From Mycteria americana (Eukaryota; Chordata; Aves; Ciconiiformes; Ciconiidae), in NCBI RefSeq assembly GCF_035582795.1, contig NC_134366.1, forward strand, positions 173,790,362 through 173,854,361: a stretch of DNA of 64,000 bases, in the 5' to 3' direction. The notes below the pieces were generated by a model. It had not been told where the DNA came from, did not search any database, and saw nothing but the letters and a program-made list of their open reading frames with translations. Shown in pieces: positions 24,111-34,587 of the stretch; the stretch's first letter is position 1; each line of letters opens with the position of its first letter. The position numbers were made by a program, and so were the translations under genes.

Positions 24111-25639
24111 TCCCTTCTCACATCTTCAGACAGGGTGTGCAAACCACCAAAATGAAGCACAGACACAGGAGGAAAGGGGTAAGACCTCTTTACAGATTAA
24201 CTGAGTCAGTGCTGGGACTCTGGATTTCTCTTTGATACTCCCCTGTGTGGAGACACGTGTGTTTTGTATCAAACAGCCCCTGTAAGACCTAAAGAGCTCC
24301 TGGGGGAAGGGTGCTCACCGAGTCATGCTCACACTTTCACCCTTCTCCAGCCCAATGAAACCTGCATTCCTTTCTGCCCAGTGGCAGAGTTTCATCAGAA
24401 GGGTGGAGAGCAACTCCACCTCAACAAGCCTATAGTCTTGTTATTAGCACATACCCGTGAGAGGTGGGAGCTTTGATTAGCTGAACACACCATCAAGCAT
24501 TACTGCAGCCATGGTCACAGACAGCATGGTTTCCCACCGCTGAGTCACAGATGAAGACTGTAGAGCCCACAGACACAGTCATCCAAATGGTCCCCAGCAA
24601 AAATCTACCCTCCCTGAATCACAGGAGCCGAACTTAAGTTGGCTCAATATGCTCATCAGCAGTTTCTCTATTTTCCTACGCTCCAGCCATCACCTTTATA
24701 TCTGGAAACCTGATCGCAGACTCTGTCCTGAGAAGCAGCTCCCAAGGAAGACATTGATATCAGGTAGACTGATGCCACAGCTACAATGCCATGGCCACAG
24801 CGTCAAACACAGTTGTTTGATGCTCATCTCATGACAGAAGGATACGTTCTGCTTATACCTGGGACCGGAGTGGCTGTTGCTACAAGACAACATCTAGTTC
24901 TGGGTTGGGCAATGCAGGACAGAAGGCGGTAAATCAGAGGCAGTTTGGAGGACCACTGGGAGGATTAAAGCTCTGGAGGACAGACCTTCCAAGGAAGGAG
25001 TCAAAGACCCCACCGAAGTCTATCAAAGGGATATCCTAGACAAATTACATCTCTGTGGAGGAGCAGGAAGTTGCGAAAGTGAGCGATTAAATTTAGTAGA
25101 GGGCTGTAATGACAGCCACTGGCTGTAGAAGTTGTATAAATCAGAGCAGAAATATTTTACGCAGGGGTTATTTTACACGTGGCTGATAACCGACCACTGG
25201 AACAGCTTATCAAAGCTTGGCATAGACTCTCTGTCACAGGACATCTCTACAAAATTTGGTTTCTTTTTCATTCAAACAAAAATTAACTGTAACAGAAGTT
25301 AGATCAGGCAGTTATAAAGCACATTGCCTTCTTGCCTGTGAACACTGAATTGACGTCATCTGCCTTTCCTTGCATATGAGATTATACCTACCCAGATGAC
25401 CTCATAAATAAGGACAGTCTTACAGGGACAGACTGGTAGTGGTTTTGGATTGGCACTACTGAAAATTGAGAGAGGCTTTTGGCACACAAGCCTTTCTCCC
25501 TACACACCACGCCTCATTTATATTCTCAGATCTTCAGACCTGAAATGACATTTCAACTGGAGTCCCTTATGGCTCCTGTCAGTCAGTGTTCAAAACCTTG
25601 CTCAGGGTTTATTCCACCACTGACAAAGACAGATGGGAA

Positions 25640-25960
25640 TTTAGGTCCTCCTGAGTCCTATGAGCTGTCTAAGGCTGTCCTAACTGCTATATCAAACCAC
25701 TTCTTTCACATATTTATCAAGCTCCATCTTAAAGCAGGTGGGGTTTCTACCCTGCCTTTGCTTTTAGAAGGGACCCGATTTTTCCTAGCGTTTAAGACTC
25801 TACCTTTGATTGCCAGTGTAATTTAACTCATGCTAGTCTTAACTCAGCTCTAGTCCAGTGTGATATTTTAGTTTAAGGAGTTTTTCTTTCTGTAGCTCTG
25901 TTTTCAATGCTTTCAATGTATTTCTGGGGGAAAAAAATCGTATCTCCACTCAACTTCTGT
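25640..25960 (-). mobile_element. Ancient CR1 3'-end relic, - strand
   Basis: The stretch around 'cacatatttatcaagctccatcttaaagcaggtggg', the following 'agaagggacc...tttaag' block and 'aatttaactcatg' follow the order of the old amniote CR1 3' region. It is strongly decayed and limits are approximate. Confidence 0.4.
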
Positions 25961-27607
25961 TCTGCCAAACTAAAAGGGGCCAGTGTTTTCCAGTGTCATC
26001 TTTTGGGGTGGATCCTGTTCTCCTAGTTTCCATCCGCATTTTTTTTTTCCATGAGGACCCCATTTTTTCTTGACAGGGGCAATGAAATTCCAGGTGAGAA
26101 GCCACCAGGGCTTCATGCCAGGGTGCTAGCATTTCCATAATGACCCTGCTAACAGCCTCCCTTACACCCCAACACACAACTTGCCATCACCTGTGTTTGT
26201 TTGTGTTTGGTTTTGTTTCTGTTTTCAGGGCTCCATGTCACCAGAGGCTCCTAGCTATCTTTAGATCACTACCTGTAGGTCTTCCTTTTCCTCCACAATT
26301 TTACTGGCATGCTCCCAACTTCTCTCTCCCTGAAGTCTGGCACTCCTGCACACTCAGCCAGTCTGCAGGAGCTTTAACAATCCCAGCTCTGGTGATTTCC
26401 CGATGCTGTGCCTTACAGTCAGATCGCAAACCTTCTCAAGCCATTAGACAGAGTTAAGTGGCTTTGCAGTGGCCAGAGGCAAACAATCCTACCGTGCTGA
26501 TGCATCCCATGTCCACACACCGCAGTGATGGACAGCCTCCACCAAGCTGGGCAGACTCATTTAGCTTCCTATTTGTATCACTATTTCTTCAACCACACTG
26601 ATTTATTCCAAGGCTTTCTCAGTATGCAATGCCTTTCAAGCACGGGCAGACCATTACAACTTGCTTGTGTGGACATCTCCAGTTCTGCAAGCTACACACA
26701 CTCTGCCAAGCAGCCTTTTGGTGTTGTGAACGCTGGAGTGCCAACCCCGCTGTGCTTGCCTATGGAGGCATAACCACCTTGAATGTTTAAAGCACTGGAT
26801 CTTTTCCAGTTTCATGGCTGTTAATTAAGATATTGCTCAAATGTGCCTTGAACTGCCCAGTTACAAGAAAGGATCTGGATGTAACCAGGTCTGGTGGCTT
26901 TCACAGAGCAGAGTCTTTCCTATATACCTAGGGAGGTACGTTTGCACTGCTTTTCTTTATGTACCTGGTCTCTGACAGCACAGCAAGATAAAATAAAGAT
27001 AAATGATGGCTTTCACTCTCTCAGCCACACAAGCATTACGGTGCACATCTTTCCCTGCTTTTCCCACGGCAAAGTACTGATACCACTGCCCCAGCTTGGT
27101 CGGCTTTGTGTCATCTGTGACTGTGGAAATTTTCATTAACAATGCTTCTCAAGTTACTGAGAACCCTTTAGGGAGCAGCACTTTCCCAAAAAGCCCCATT
27201 CTCAAAGTGGGAAAAAGGATAGGATGCTGGGAATGGTAGCAATGCTTATGTGCATCGCTGCAATGAGCCTGTGACAAGCAAACCTCCAGTCATTAAATCA
27301 GCTTGTGAACTCACGTTGTCTCCATCCGCGAAGTCTCTGAGTGCTTCACAGTGATTCACAAACTTTTCTTCTTTGGCTTATTCAGCTATTTTACGGGAAA
27401 TTGCATAATGCTGGGGTTTTCCACCCTGGTTCACAACAAAACCAACAAAAAGTCTGTCAGCTTTTCCTATGAAATATAAAATTTCATTGGCTCAGTCAAA
27501 AGGGAGGAGCAAAGCATTTCTCCCTAACTGCAAGCTTTTTAAGCTGTTTCCACAAATATTGTATAAGATACAAAAAAGAAATTATTATGTTTGCGAGGGT
27601 TGCCTTG

Positions 27608-28238
27608 TGTCGTGGTTTAGCCCCAGCCGGCAGCCAAGCACCACGCAGCCGCTCGCTCACTCCCCCCCCGATGGGATGGGGGAGAGAATCAAAAGAGCAA
27701 AAGTAAGAAAACTCGTGGGTTGAGATAATAACAGTTTAATAATTGGAACAAAATAATAGTAATAATAATAATGAATTATAATGAGAGGGAAAAAAAAACA
27801 ATGAGAGAGAGAGAGAGGAACAAAACCCAAGGGAGGGAAAAAAGAGGGGGGGGGGGGGAAATATATATATATATATATAAAAAAATTACAACCACTCACC
27901 ACCTGCTGACCGACAGCCAGCCAGTCCCCGAGCAATGATCGCTACCCCCCGGCCAACTCCCCCCAGTTTATATACTGGGCATGACATCATATGGTATGGA
28001 ATAGCCCTTTGGTCAGTTTGGATCAACTGTCCTGGCTGTGCCCCCTCCCATTTCTTGGGCACCTGGCAGAGCATGGGGAGCTGAAGGGGGAAAGAATCCT
28101 TGACCAATGTAAACACCGCTTAGCGACAGCCAAAACATCAGCGTGTTATCAATATTATTCTTATACTAAAATCCAAAGCACAGCACTATACCGGCTACTA
28201 GAAAGAAAACTAACTCTATCCCAGCCGAAACCAGGACA
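27608..28238 (-). mobile_element. Solo ERVL-type LTR (copy D), - strand
   Basis: Read on the minus strand it starts TGTCCTGGTTTCGGCTGGGA at 28238 and ends ACCACGACA at 27608. The duplication CCTTG flanks it at 27603-27607 and 28239-28243. The sense CRE has one change (TGATGTCA) and the TATA box (TATATAAA) is intact. The body carries a purine tract, a G-run and an AT microsatellite. Confidence 0.92.
27838..27886. repeat. G-run plus (AT)n microsatellite inside LTR D
   Basis: A run of 13 G (27846-27858) is followed by about ten AT units and an A-run. It is simple-repeat expansion inside the LTR. Confidence 0.85.
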
Positions 28239-28243
28239 CCTTG

Positions 28244-28930
28244 AAATGCATAAACTGAAATTTTCTTTCGGGAAGGTATGGCAGTGGGAAAATTGATCCA
28301 TTTCTCCATGTTGGGTTTATTTCCCAGCTTCAGAATAAAATTTGGTAAATAGTTGACAGCTTTACAGAAGAAGGCACAGCACCCTGCTCTGCCAGCACGG
28401 CCCAGGACCTGAAGCAAAATGACATATCCAAATCCCAGACTTGGAAGCATCATCTCCCATGCTCACCTCCACTGGCCTTTCAGTGACTTCCATGCCCAGC
28501 AGCTCAGCACCAGGGCTCAGTTAATAGCTAAGCCCCTGGGAGCCAGAAACCGGGCTTGCTTTTGCACTGGGTTTGGGAAAATAGACATGCTTTGGGCAAA
28601 CCCAGCCACGCCAGCTTCCCACCTGCCAGCCTGGCGAGCAGTAGGCACAAAAACGTGGCACAGGCTTTAGTGAGGCTGAACCAATGTGCACGGAAGCCCA
28701 GCCTGCCACCACTTGCATCTTGACTGTTGTTGCCCAATGCAACATGCATGACACAACCCAGCTCTTGGCTCAGGGAGCCAGACTTGAAGGAACAAGCATA
28801 CTTTGTCACGTTCCCCATCCAAGCACTGGTATGGGGCCAACCCTTGCAGTGCAAGCTGTTTTTCCTTTTCCGTGGGACCAGCCCCAGGACATAAACCTAA
28901 CAACATATGGCAGGAGTCTGCTCGTTGCAG
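28244..28930. other. Intergenic, upstream of the SLURP1-like gene
   Basis: No gene or mobile element is recognised between LTR D and the SLURP1-like promoter. Several overlapping open frames of 75-108 codons on both strands have no supporting features. Confidence 0.45.
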
Positions 28931-28947
28931 TGACATCACCTCCTCGC

Positions 28948-28959
28948 GGAACTTGTTCC
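28948..28959 (+). promoter_or_regulatory. p53/p63-type half-site upstream of the SLURP1-like gene
   Basis: The 12-base palindrome GGAACTTGTTCC contains GAACTTGTTC, an exact RRRCWWGYYY half-site, 94 bases before the TATA box. A CRE/AP1-like TGACATCA lies just upstream at 28931. Binding is inferred, not shown. Confidence 0.35.
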
Positions 28960-29052
28960 TCTACAATCCCAATCCAAACTGGAGCTGATCACCCCTGATC
29001 ACCCCAAGGGAATCCACCCACAGGATAACAGGAGGTGGAGTGTGGGAAAACG

Positions 29053-29058
29053 TATAAA
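29053..29058 (+). promoter_or_regulatory. SLURP1-like core promoter (TATA box)
   Basis: TATAAA within CGTATAAAGC lies 61 bases before the start codon. Transcription would begin near 29083, giving a short 5' UTR as in PSCA. Confidence 0.65.
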
Positions 29059-29113
29059 GCTCCCTAGGAGCAGCCCTCCTTTACTGTCCTGGCTGCACAG
29101 ATCTGCTCTCAGC

Positions 29114-32100
29114 ATGAAGACACTTCTGGTTGGGCTCCTGCTTGGCCTGGCATACGTGGAGTTGGGTAAGACTGCTGCGTTCCCGACAGTGCAGGGACCC
29201 CCTGGGAAATGCCTGGGAGGGGAGGGGAAAGGCATCAATGCAGAAAGACCTGGTAATCCCCAGGTAGGGGAAATAATGCCTTTATGTATTTAAGAAGGTC
29301 AACGGAGAGGGTGAACGGGGAAAGGGGATATGCATTCCTGGTGGGGAGAGCCACGACACCTGACGGAGAACAGTGCATATCATTTGGACCCATAGGTGGT
29401 CGCCTGTCACCTGTCCCTTCTCACACCGCACCCCGGGACGGAGGGGACCGACACACTGCTTTATAAGACTAAGGTGTAAATGACAGACACATAGTACAGG
29501 ACAGTACAAGCATGGGCAAAAATTTGAACCAACAGCCTCTATTTAAGCTGCCAACCTGTCCCCTCAGGGACGGGATGGGGTATGTTCATCCTGAGCTCCT
29601 GCCATCCAGAAAACCTCCCAGATGGCTGCTGGAAGCTCTGAAAACCAGAGGGTGAGGCTTCAGTATAGCTATGGGCAAGGATTTGAGAAATAACCCCAAG
29701 GATTTTGGAAAGGTTCATTAAATGACCAGCTTCCTCATTTTCAATTATTTCTAGCGATTAGTATATAGGTGGAGATAGGCAATTCTCCTAGGTCTGTTTA
29801 GGTTTGGTCTCTGATGGGTCTGGGTCTTGGGCAAGCTGGCAGCAGGGTCTGGTCATCATTGTGTTCTTACGCCATCTATTTGTGACCCATTGCAAATACA
29901 TCCTTGGCCTGGAACAGTCATCCTTTGGGTGACACCAACCCAGTGGGTTTTAACCTACAGCCTATGGGCCCCAGAGATCCTCAGGCTGCTTTCATGACAC
30001 TCTGAACGATCTCAAAGGAGAGGCAGCCTGGGCAGGGGTTGAGCACCTCCATCTGGAGGCATGGCTACATGGAGATCATTCAGAGGGTTGCAAGTGGAAG
30101 AAGGCTGAAAGGCGTACATCTTGCAAGTCTTTATGCATGGAAGAGTGTTGGGTCTCTTCTTCAGGCTGCATGGCTTTTTTTTTTTAATCCCCCTACCTTC
30201 ATTCCTCCTTCCACCTGTCTCTAAAGCAAACTCAACTGCTGGCTGAGGGACATGCTCTGGGTCAAACCCACCACAGGGCTGAACCAGGACAGGTGCAGTC
30301 ACTTCTATACAGCTACTACAGTTTTTTACATTTCAGTACTTGCCGGTTTTGGTTGTTGTTGGTGGTTTTTTTTTTCTTCTTTCTTTCAAGATATTTCATG
30401 GGTTGCGTATTATGTGTTTCTTTTCCTCCTTCTGGGTCTAGTCCTGTCCTGGATTTAATGGGGTTGCTGAGGAACTGGCAGAGCAGGTTGCCACCCACAG
30501 GTCTCAAAGTGCTTTATGGAAACAGAGAGGCATCACCCCCTTTTGATTTATAGCTCAGTTGGAGGCAGAAATGGCTTTTCTGGGATGATCCAGTGGGAGG
30601 CAGCTGGTCTAGGCACAGCTCTTGCAGCTCAGGAATATGTCTGTGGCTCAAAATACACCACTCATTTCTCAGAGGTTTGAAATCAATGAGTAGAAGGTGC
30701 TGTGGGACAGTGATGATCAGTCAATTATTGACCTCAGATCAGGACACAGCACTGTCCTCTGTGTTCAGTTCTTCTCTTTTACTCTGGTCCTTATAGTTTT
30801 GGGCTTTCCTCTTCCACTGCAACCTTCCTACAAAACCAGTACCCTCTGAGTGCCCCACCCAGAGTCAGTGAAAGATAAGGGGCTGATGGTTTTCTTCCTT
30901 AAATTTGCTCTTAACTGGAAGTAACTCCCCCAGAGCCCATGGCACTGCCCTGCTCACCCGTGAAAATGATGAGGTTTTAGAAACCAGCTCAACCCAAAGG
31001 CTGCAGATCAGTTTCTCAGATGCTTTAAACTAGCACTGCTCCATCCATACATGAGCCATACACTCACAAACAACCCTATGCTTGCAAGGTTGACAAGTTG
31101 TGTTTCCCTCTCAGTGTGCACTACATGTTAAAATATAAAACAACCTCTCATGGGTCATTTGGAATGGATCTACCGAGGTCCTTAGCTCGGGTAAATGCGG
31201 ATGGCTCCACCACACCTGTTTACAAAAGATATGGCGACAAGAACACCACCATTGCTCATGTTAAAAAGCCCTTCCTACCTCTGCAAAGAGGATAAAGAAA
31301 ACTTTTGCATCGTGTAGGCTGTATTGCACAGCTGAATTTTCCAAAGGAGGTGCTAAGAGAAGTAGATGCCCTGAAAATTCTTTCTAGAGTCAGATGTTCA
31401 AAAAACTGCCTTCAAAAATGTTTATCCTTATCACAAAGTCCCAGAGGTTTCTCTCTAACAGCAGATGCTGCAGAACTGTAACAAGAAAACATCGTCTTTC
31501 TGCAATTTTACCAATAGATGGCAGTGGACACATTTGGGTGGTTCTTCAGCTGCCGTGATGGTGGAAGGCAGGTAGGATAGAAAATATCAAACCAGGCTCG
31601 TTTCTATCATCAAGCCCCAGCAGCATGACTCCGAAAAAATATGCACACTCGGTATCTGCCGGCTGCGGACGAACAGGTCTCGTACCGAGACTTTTGAGCA
31701 ACTGCTGTGATCAATGCTTGCATATGTAAAGGTATCCCTGTGTCAGCAGACAGCCAGCAAGAGCTTTGTAGCATCATCTCTTTTAAAAAGCAGCAGTAGC
31801 CTCTGATGAAAGTGTTTTTTAGGCCACATTCAGCCCTTAGGATCTCTGGTACGGCTCTGACATTTAAATTCTGCTCTCATTTACTAAGGTCTGCAGAAAT
31901 CTCTCTAAACAAGCACCAAAGAGCTGTCGCTGTGGGTGGAGGGACGGGGGAAGTGCCAGTCTTTCCGTGCTGGTGAATGCTGCTCTCAACAGAAGGAGCT
32001 ATTTTGCTCTCTGTTACAGCATCTCTTGCAGAGGATGCAAAGATGCTATCAAAGCTGCTCAAGTAATAGTTCCCTCTAGATCCCTGCTCTTTTTGGGCTG

Positions 32101-34031
32101 CTGAGCCCCCAAGGTAGTGACCATGCTCAACTCCCGCAACACCATCCTTGCCCTTTGGTGCTGGGGTTTGGTCTTTCCCCCCTGACATATGCAAGCTTTG
32201 CCACTGCCTCCAGCTGTGCTTAGTTTCTGAGGCCACTGTGTCTTGGTCAAGGGGGGATGAAGCACTGACCATCACATAGTCCCCACCACAGAGCAGAGAA
32301 GCTGTAGACTTGCTGTTTGTCTTCGTTGCCGTGACCACCTCAGACCCATTCTGTTCCCCTCTGCAGCCCAGTCCTTACGATGTTACACGTGCAAAGAACC
32401 AACGGACATTGCTAAGTGCAGAACAGTCACCCTGTGCCCCCCGAAAACCACTGTGTGCACAACAACGCTGCACTCCATAGACTCAGGTAAGTTTCTTTGC
32501 TTGCTATGAGTGCTCATGAGGAGAGATGCATCCTTTGTGGGCCAAATTCCCTCATGAACTTAGAATCATAGAGTGGTTTGGGTTGGAACGGACCTTTAAA
32601 GGTCATCTAGTCCAACCTCCCTGCAATGAGCAGGGACACCTTCAACTAGATCAGGTTGCTCAGAGCCCCGTCCAACCTGACCTTGAATGTTTCCAGGGAT
32701 GGGGCATCTACCACCTCTCTGGGCAACCTGGGCCAGGGTTTCACCACCCTCATTGTAAAAAATGCCTTCCTTAGATCTAGTCTGAATCTCCCCTCTTTTA
32801 GTTTAAAACCATTCCCTCTTGTCCTTTCACTCCAGGCCCTGCTAAAAAGTCTGTCCCCATCCTTCTTATCGTCCTGCTTTAAGTATTGAAAGGCCACAAG
32901 AAGGTCTCCCCGGAACCTTCTCTTCTCCAGGCTGAACAACCCCAACTCTCTCAGCCTCCCCTCATAGGGGAGGTGCTCCAGCCCCCTGATCATCTTTGTG
33001 GCGCTCCTCTGGACCTGCTCCAACAGGTCCATGTCTGTGCTGAGGACTCCAGAGCGGAGTAGAGGGGCAGAATTACCTCTCTCAACCTGCTGGCCACGTT
33101 TCCCTCTCCCCCTCCCAGTCCCAGCTTGGATTATCCTTTTACTTCCCTTTAAGAATGCAGGTGGAGTTATCCAACTTTAGAGTGGGAAGGAGAGAAATCC
33201 ATCAGATTCAGAGTGTCATAGTGAAGCATACAGGACTCATCCTGCTTATTTGCTCTGTTTTGCCTTTCCTACCCCTACGCCCTTACAGACTCTGAACCTG
33301 TACATGTGTGCAAACCTATCGCAGAAACGCAGGGGCTCTCTTCTTGTTTGTAGACGCTTTCACCTAACACCAACTGTCTCACCAGTGACCACGCCAGCAT
33401 TACACCAGTGCTTCTTGGCACTGCCACCTTCTATGCAGAGCCATTGCAGGAGCAACTCACCTGAACGAAATACACAGGGACTTGTGTCTCTTGTCCATGG
33501 TAGAATAAATTTGGAAGGAGCAGGAGGGAGAGAGGGAGGCAGCAGGGGACCTGTTCCTACAAAGAGCAGCCTGCATTATAGGGACCCATGCATTAGAGAT
33601 GCCTAACCCCTTATTTGCCTTTATTTACTGTCCTGGTTTCAGCTCGGATAGAGTTAATTTTCCTCCCAGTAGCTGGTATAGTGCTGTGCTTTGGATTTTA
33701 GTATGAGAATAATGTTGATAACACACTGATGGTTTAGTTGTTGCTAAGTAATGTTTACACTGGTTAAGGACTTTTCAGCTCCCCATGCTCTGCCGGGTGC
33801 ACAAGAAGCTGGGAGGGGACACAACCAGGATAGTTGATCCAAACTGACCAAAGGGCTATTCCATACCATATGACGTCATGCTCAGTATAGAAACTGGGGG
33901 GAGTCGGCCAGGGGGTAGCAATCGCTGCTCAGGGACTGGCTGGGCATCGGTCAGCAGGTGGTGAGCACTGGGTTTTTTTCCCTTGGGTTTTGTTCCTCTC
34001 TCGCTCTCTTGTTGTTTTCCTTCTCATTACA

Positions 34032-34076
<45 letters not shown>

Positions 34077-34587
34077 GTTATTATTATTATTATTATTCCA
34101 ATTATCAAACTGTTCTTATCTCAACCCACAAGTTTTCTTACTTTTGCTCTTCTGATTCTCTCCCCCATCCCACTCGGGGGGAGGGTGAGCGAGCGGCTGG
34201 GTGGTACTTCATTTCTGACTGGGGCTAAACCACAACATTTACCTATAAACACTTTACTTTTAATTCCCCTCTGTTGCACAAAGTCAGTGTTTCTCAATTC
34301 CAGCTGTCTGCACCTTCCTTTACCATTTCTTTCCTTCTCTTATTCTTCTCCCCCTCTCCTCTCTGCCTGTTTCAGGTTACCCCTTTTTCGGCAACATCAC
34401 TGTGACCAGAAGCTGTGAGGAGGAATGCAGCCCCTCTTATGGGATAGGGGCGACCAGACCCAAGTCATGCTGCTACACTGACCTCTGCAGTGATGACAGC
34501 AGGAGCAGCAATGCGGTGGGAAGCAGTTCTGCAGCGCTGGGTCTGATGGCCATGGTTTTTGGCACGCTCCTCCAGTGTGCTCTGTAA
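29114..34587 (+). CDS. SLURP1: SLURP1-like Ly6/uPAR protein with GPI-type tail (3 exons)
   Basis: Coding exons 29114-29165, 32367-32486 and 34376-34587 have GT/AG borders and phase 1 introns (3201 and 1889 bases), giving 127 residues. Exon 1 gives a signal peptide (MKTLLVGLLLGLAYVELG). The mature protein starts LRCYTCKEP and keeps ten cysteines (CRTVTLC, VTRSC, KSCCYTDLC). CYTCKEP, CRT.T.C.P, YPF and VTRSC match mammalian SLURP1, a secreted keratinocyte ligand of nicotinic receptors. Two features differ. After the last cysteine comes Ser instead of the family's Asn, and the chain continues through Ser/Asn-rich residues (SRSSNAVGSSS) into a hydrophobic end (ALGLMAMVFGTLLQCAL), which predicts a GPI anchor. 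An NIT sequon lies before VTRSC. Parts also resemble LYPD2, so it may be a co-orthologue; the symbol is tentative. No AATAAA is seen in the 700 bases after the stop. Intron 2 contains a CR1 and an LTR. Confidence 0.85.
29166..32366 (+). other. SLURP1-like intron 1
   Basis: The intron has a GTAAGA donor and a CCCCTCTGCAG acceptor. Around 30495-30570, 'tctcaaagtgctttatgg...atcacccccttttga' resembles the 3' domain of an old amniote SINE (MIR/AmnSINE type). No other element or exon is recognised. A 153-codon antisense frame at 31877-32338 has no supporting feature. Confidence 0.5.
32562..33107 (-). mobile_element. CR1 LINE fragment in SLURP1-like intron 2, - strand
   Basis: The minus strand keeps one open run of 128 codons from the CR1 ORF2 C-terminus (LLEQVQRSATKMIRGLEHL, SLEKRRFRGDL, RFRLDLRKAFFT, PREVVDAPSLE). 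The 3' end (atagaatcatagagtggttt on +) is only about 76 bases past the exon 2 donor. Around 33045-33060 the copy jumps across the usual 'ggtgtggcctcacc' segment, suggesting an internal deletion. It is 5'-truncated. Confidence 0.93.
33629..34237 (+). mobile_element. Solo ERVL-type LTR (copy E) in SLURP1-like intron 2, sense
   Basis: It runs TGTCCTGGTTTCAGCTCGGA to AACCACAACA with duplication TTTAC at 33624-33628 and 34238-34242. The CRE is perfect (33871-33878); the TATA box reads TATAGAAA (33886-33893). It lies in the transcriptional sense of the gene and ends 138 bases before exon 3, so its promoter and polyadenylation signals could in principle affect the gene. Confidence 0.93.
34031..34097 (+). 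repeat. (ATT)n microsatellite inside LTR E
   Basis: About 22 ATT units with one G interruption occupy the interior of the LTR and create artefactual poly-Tyr/Leu/Ile open frames. Confidence 0.95.

Larger units (their letters stand above)
19961..27602. other. Large intergenic block with old repeat relics; no gene recognised
   Basis: Besides the relics listed separately (about 24032-24110 and 25640-25960), there is a short inverted repeat at 22030-22054 (GAGATTACA/TGTAATCTC, 7-nt loop). No ORF here shows signal, domain or splice support. Confidence 0.45.

Noticed and set aside
31877-32338. 153-codon antisense frame just before SLURP1-like exon 2
   Set aside because: No signal, domain or splice support; composition looks like chance in intron sequence.
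33990-34418. Frames rich in Tyr, Ile or Leu near 34.0-34.2 kb
   Set aside because: They are translations of the ATT microsatellite inside an LTR.
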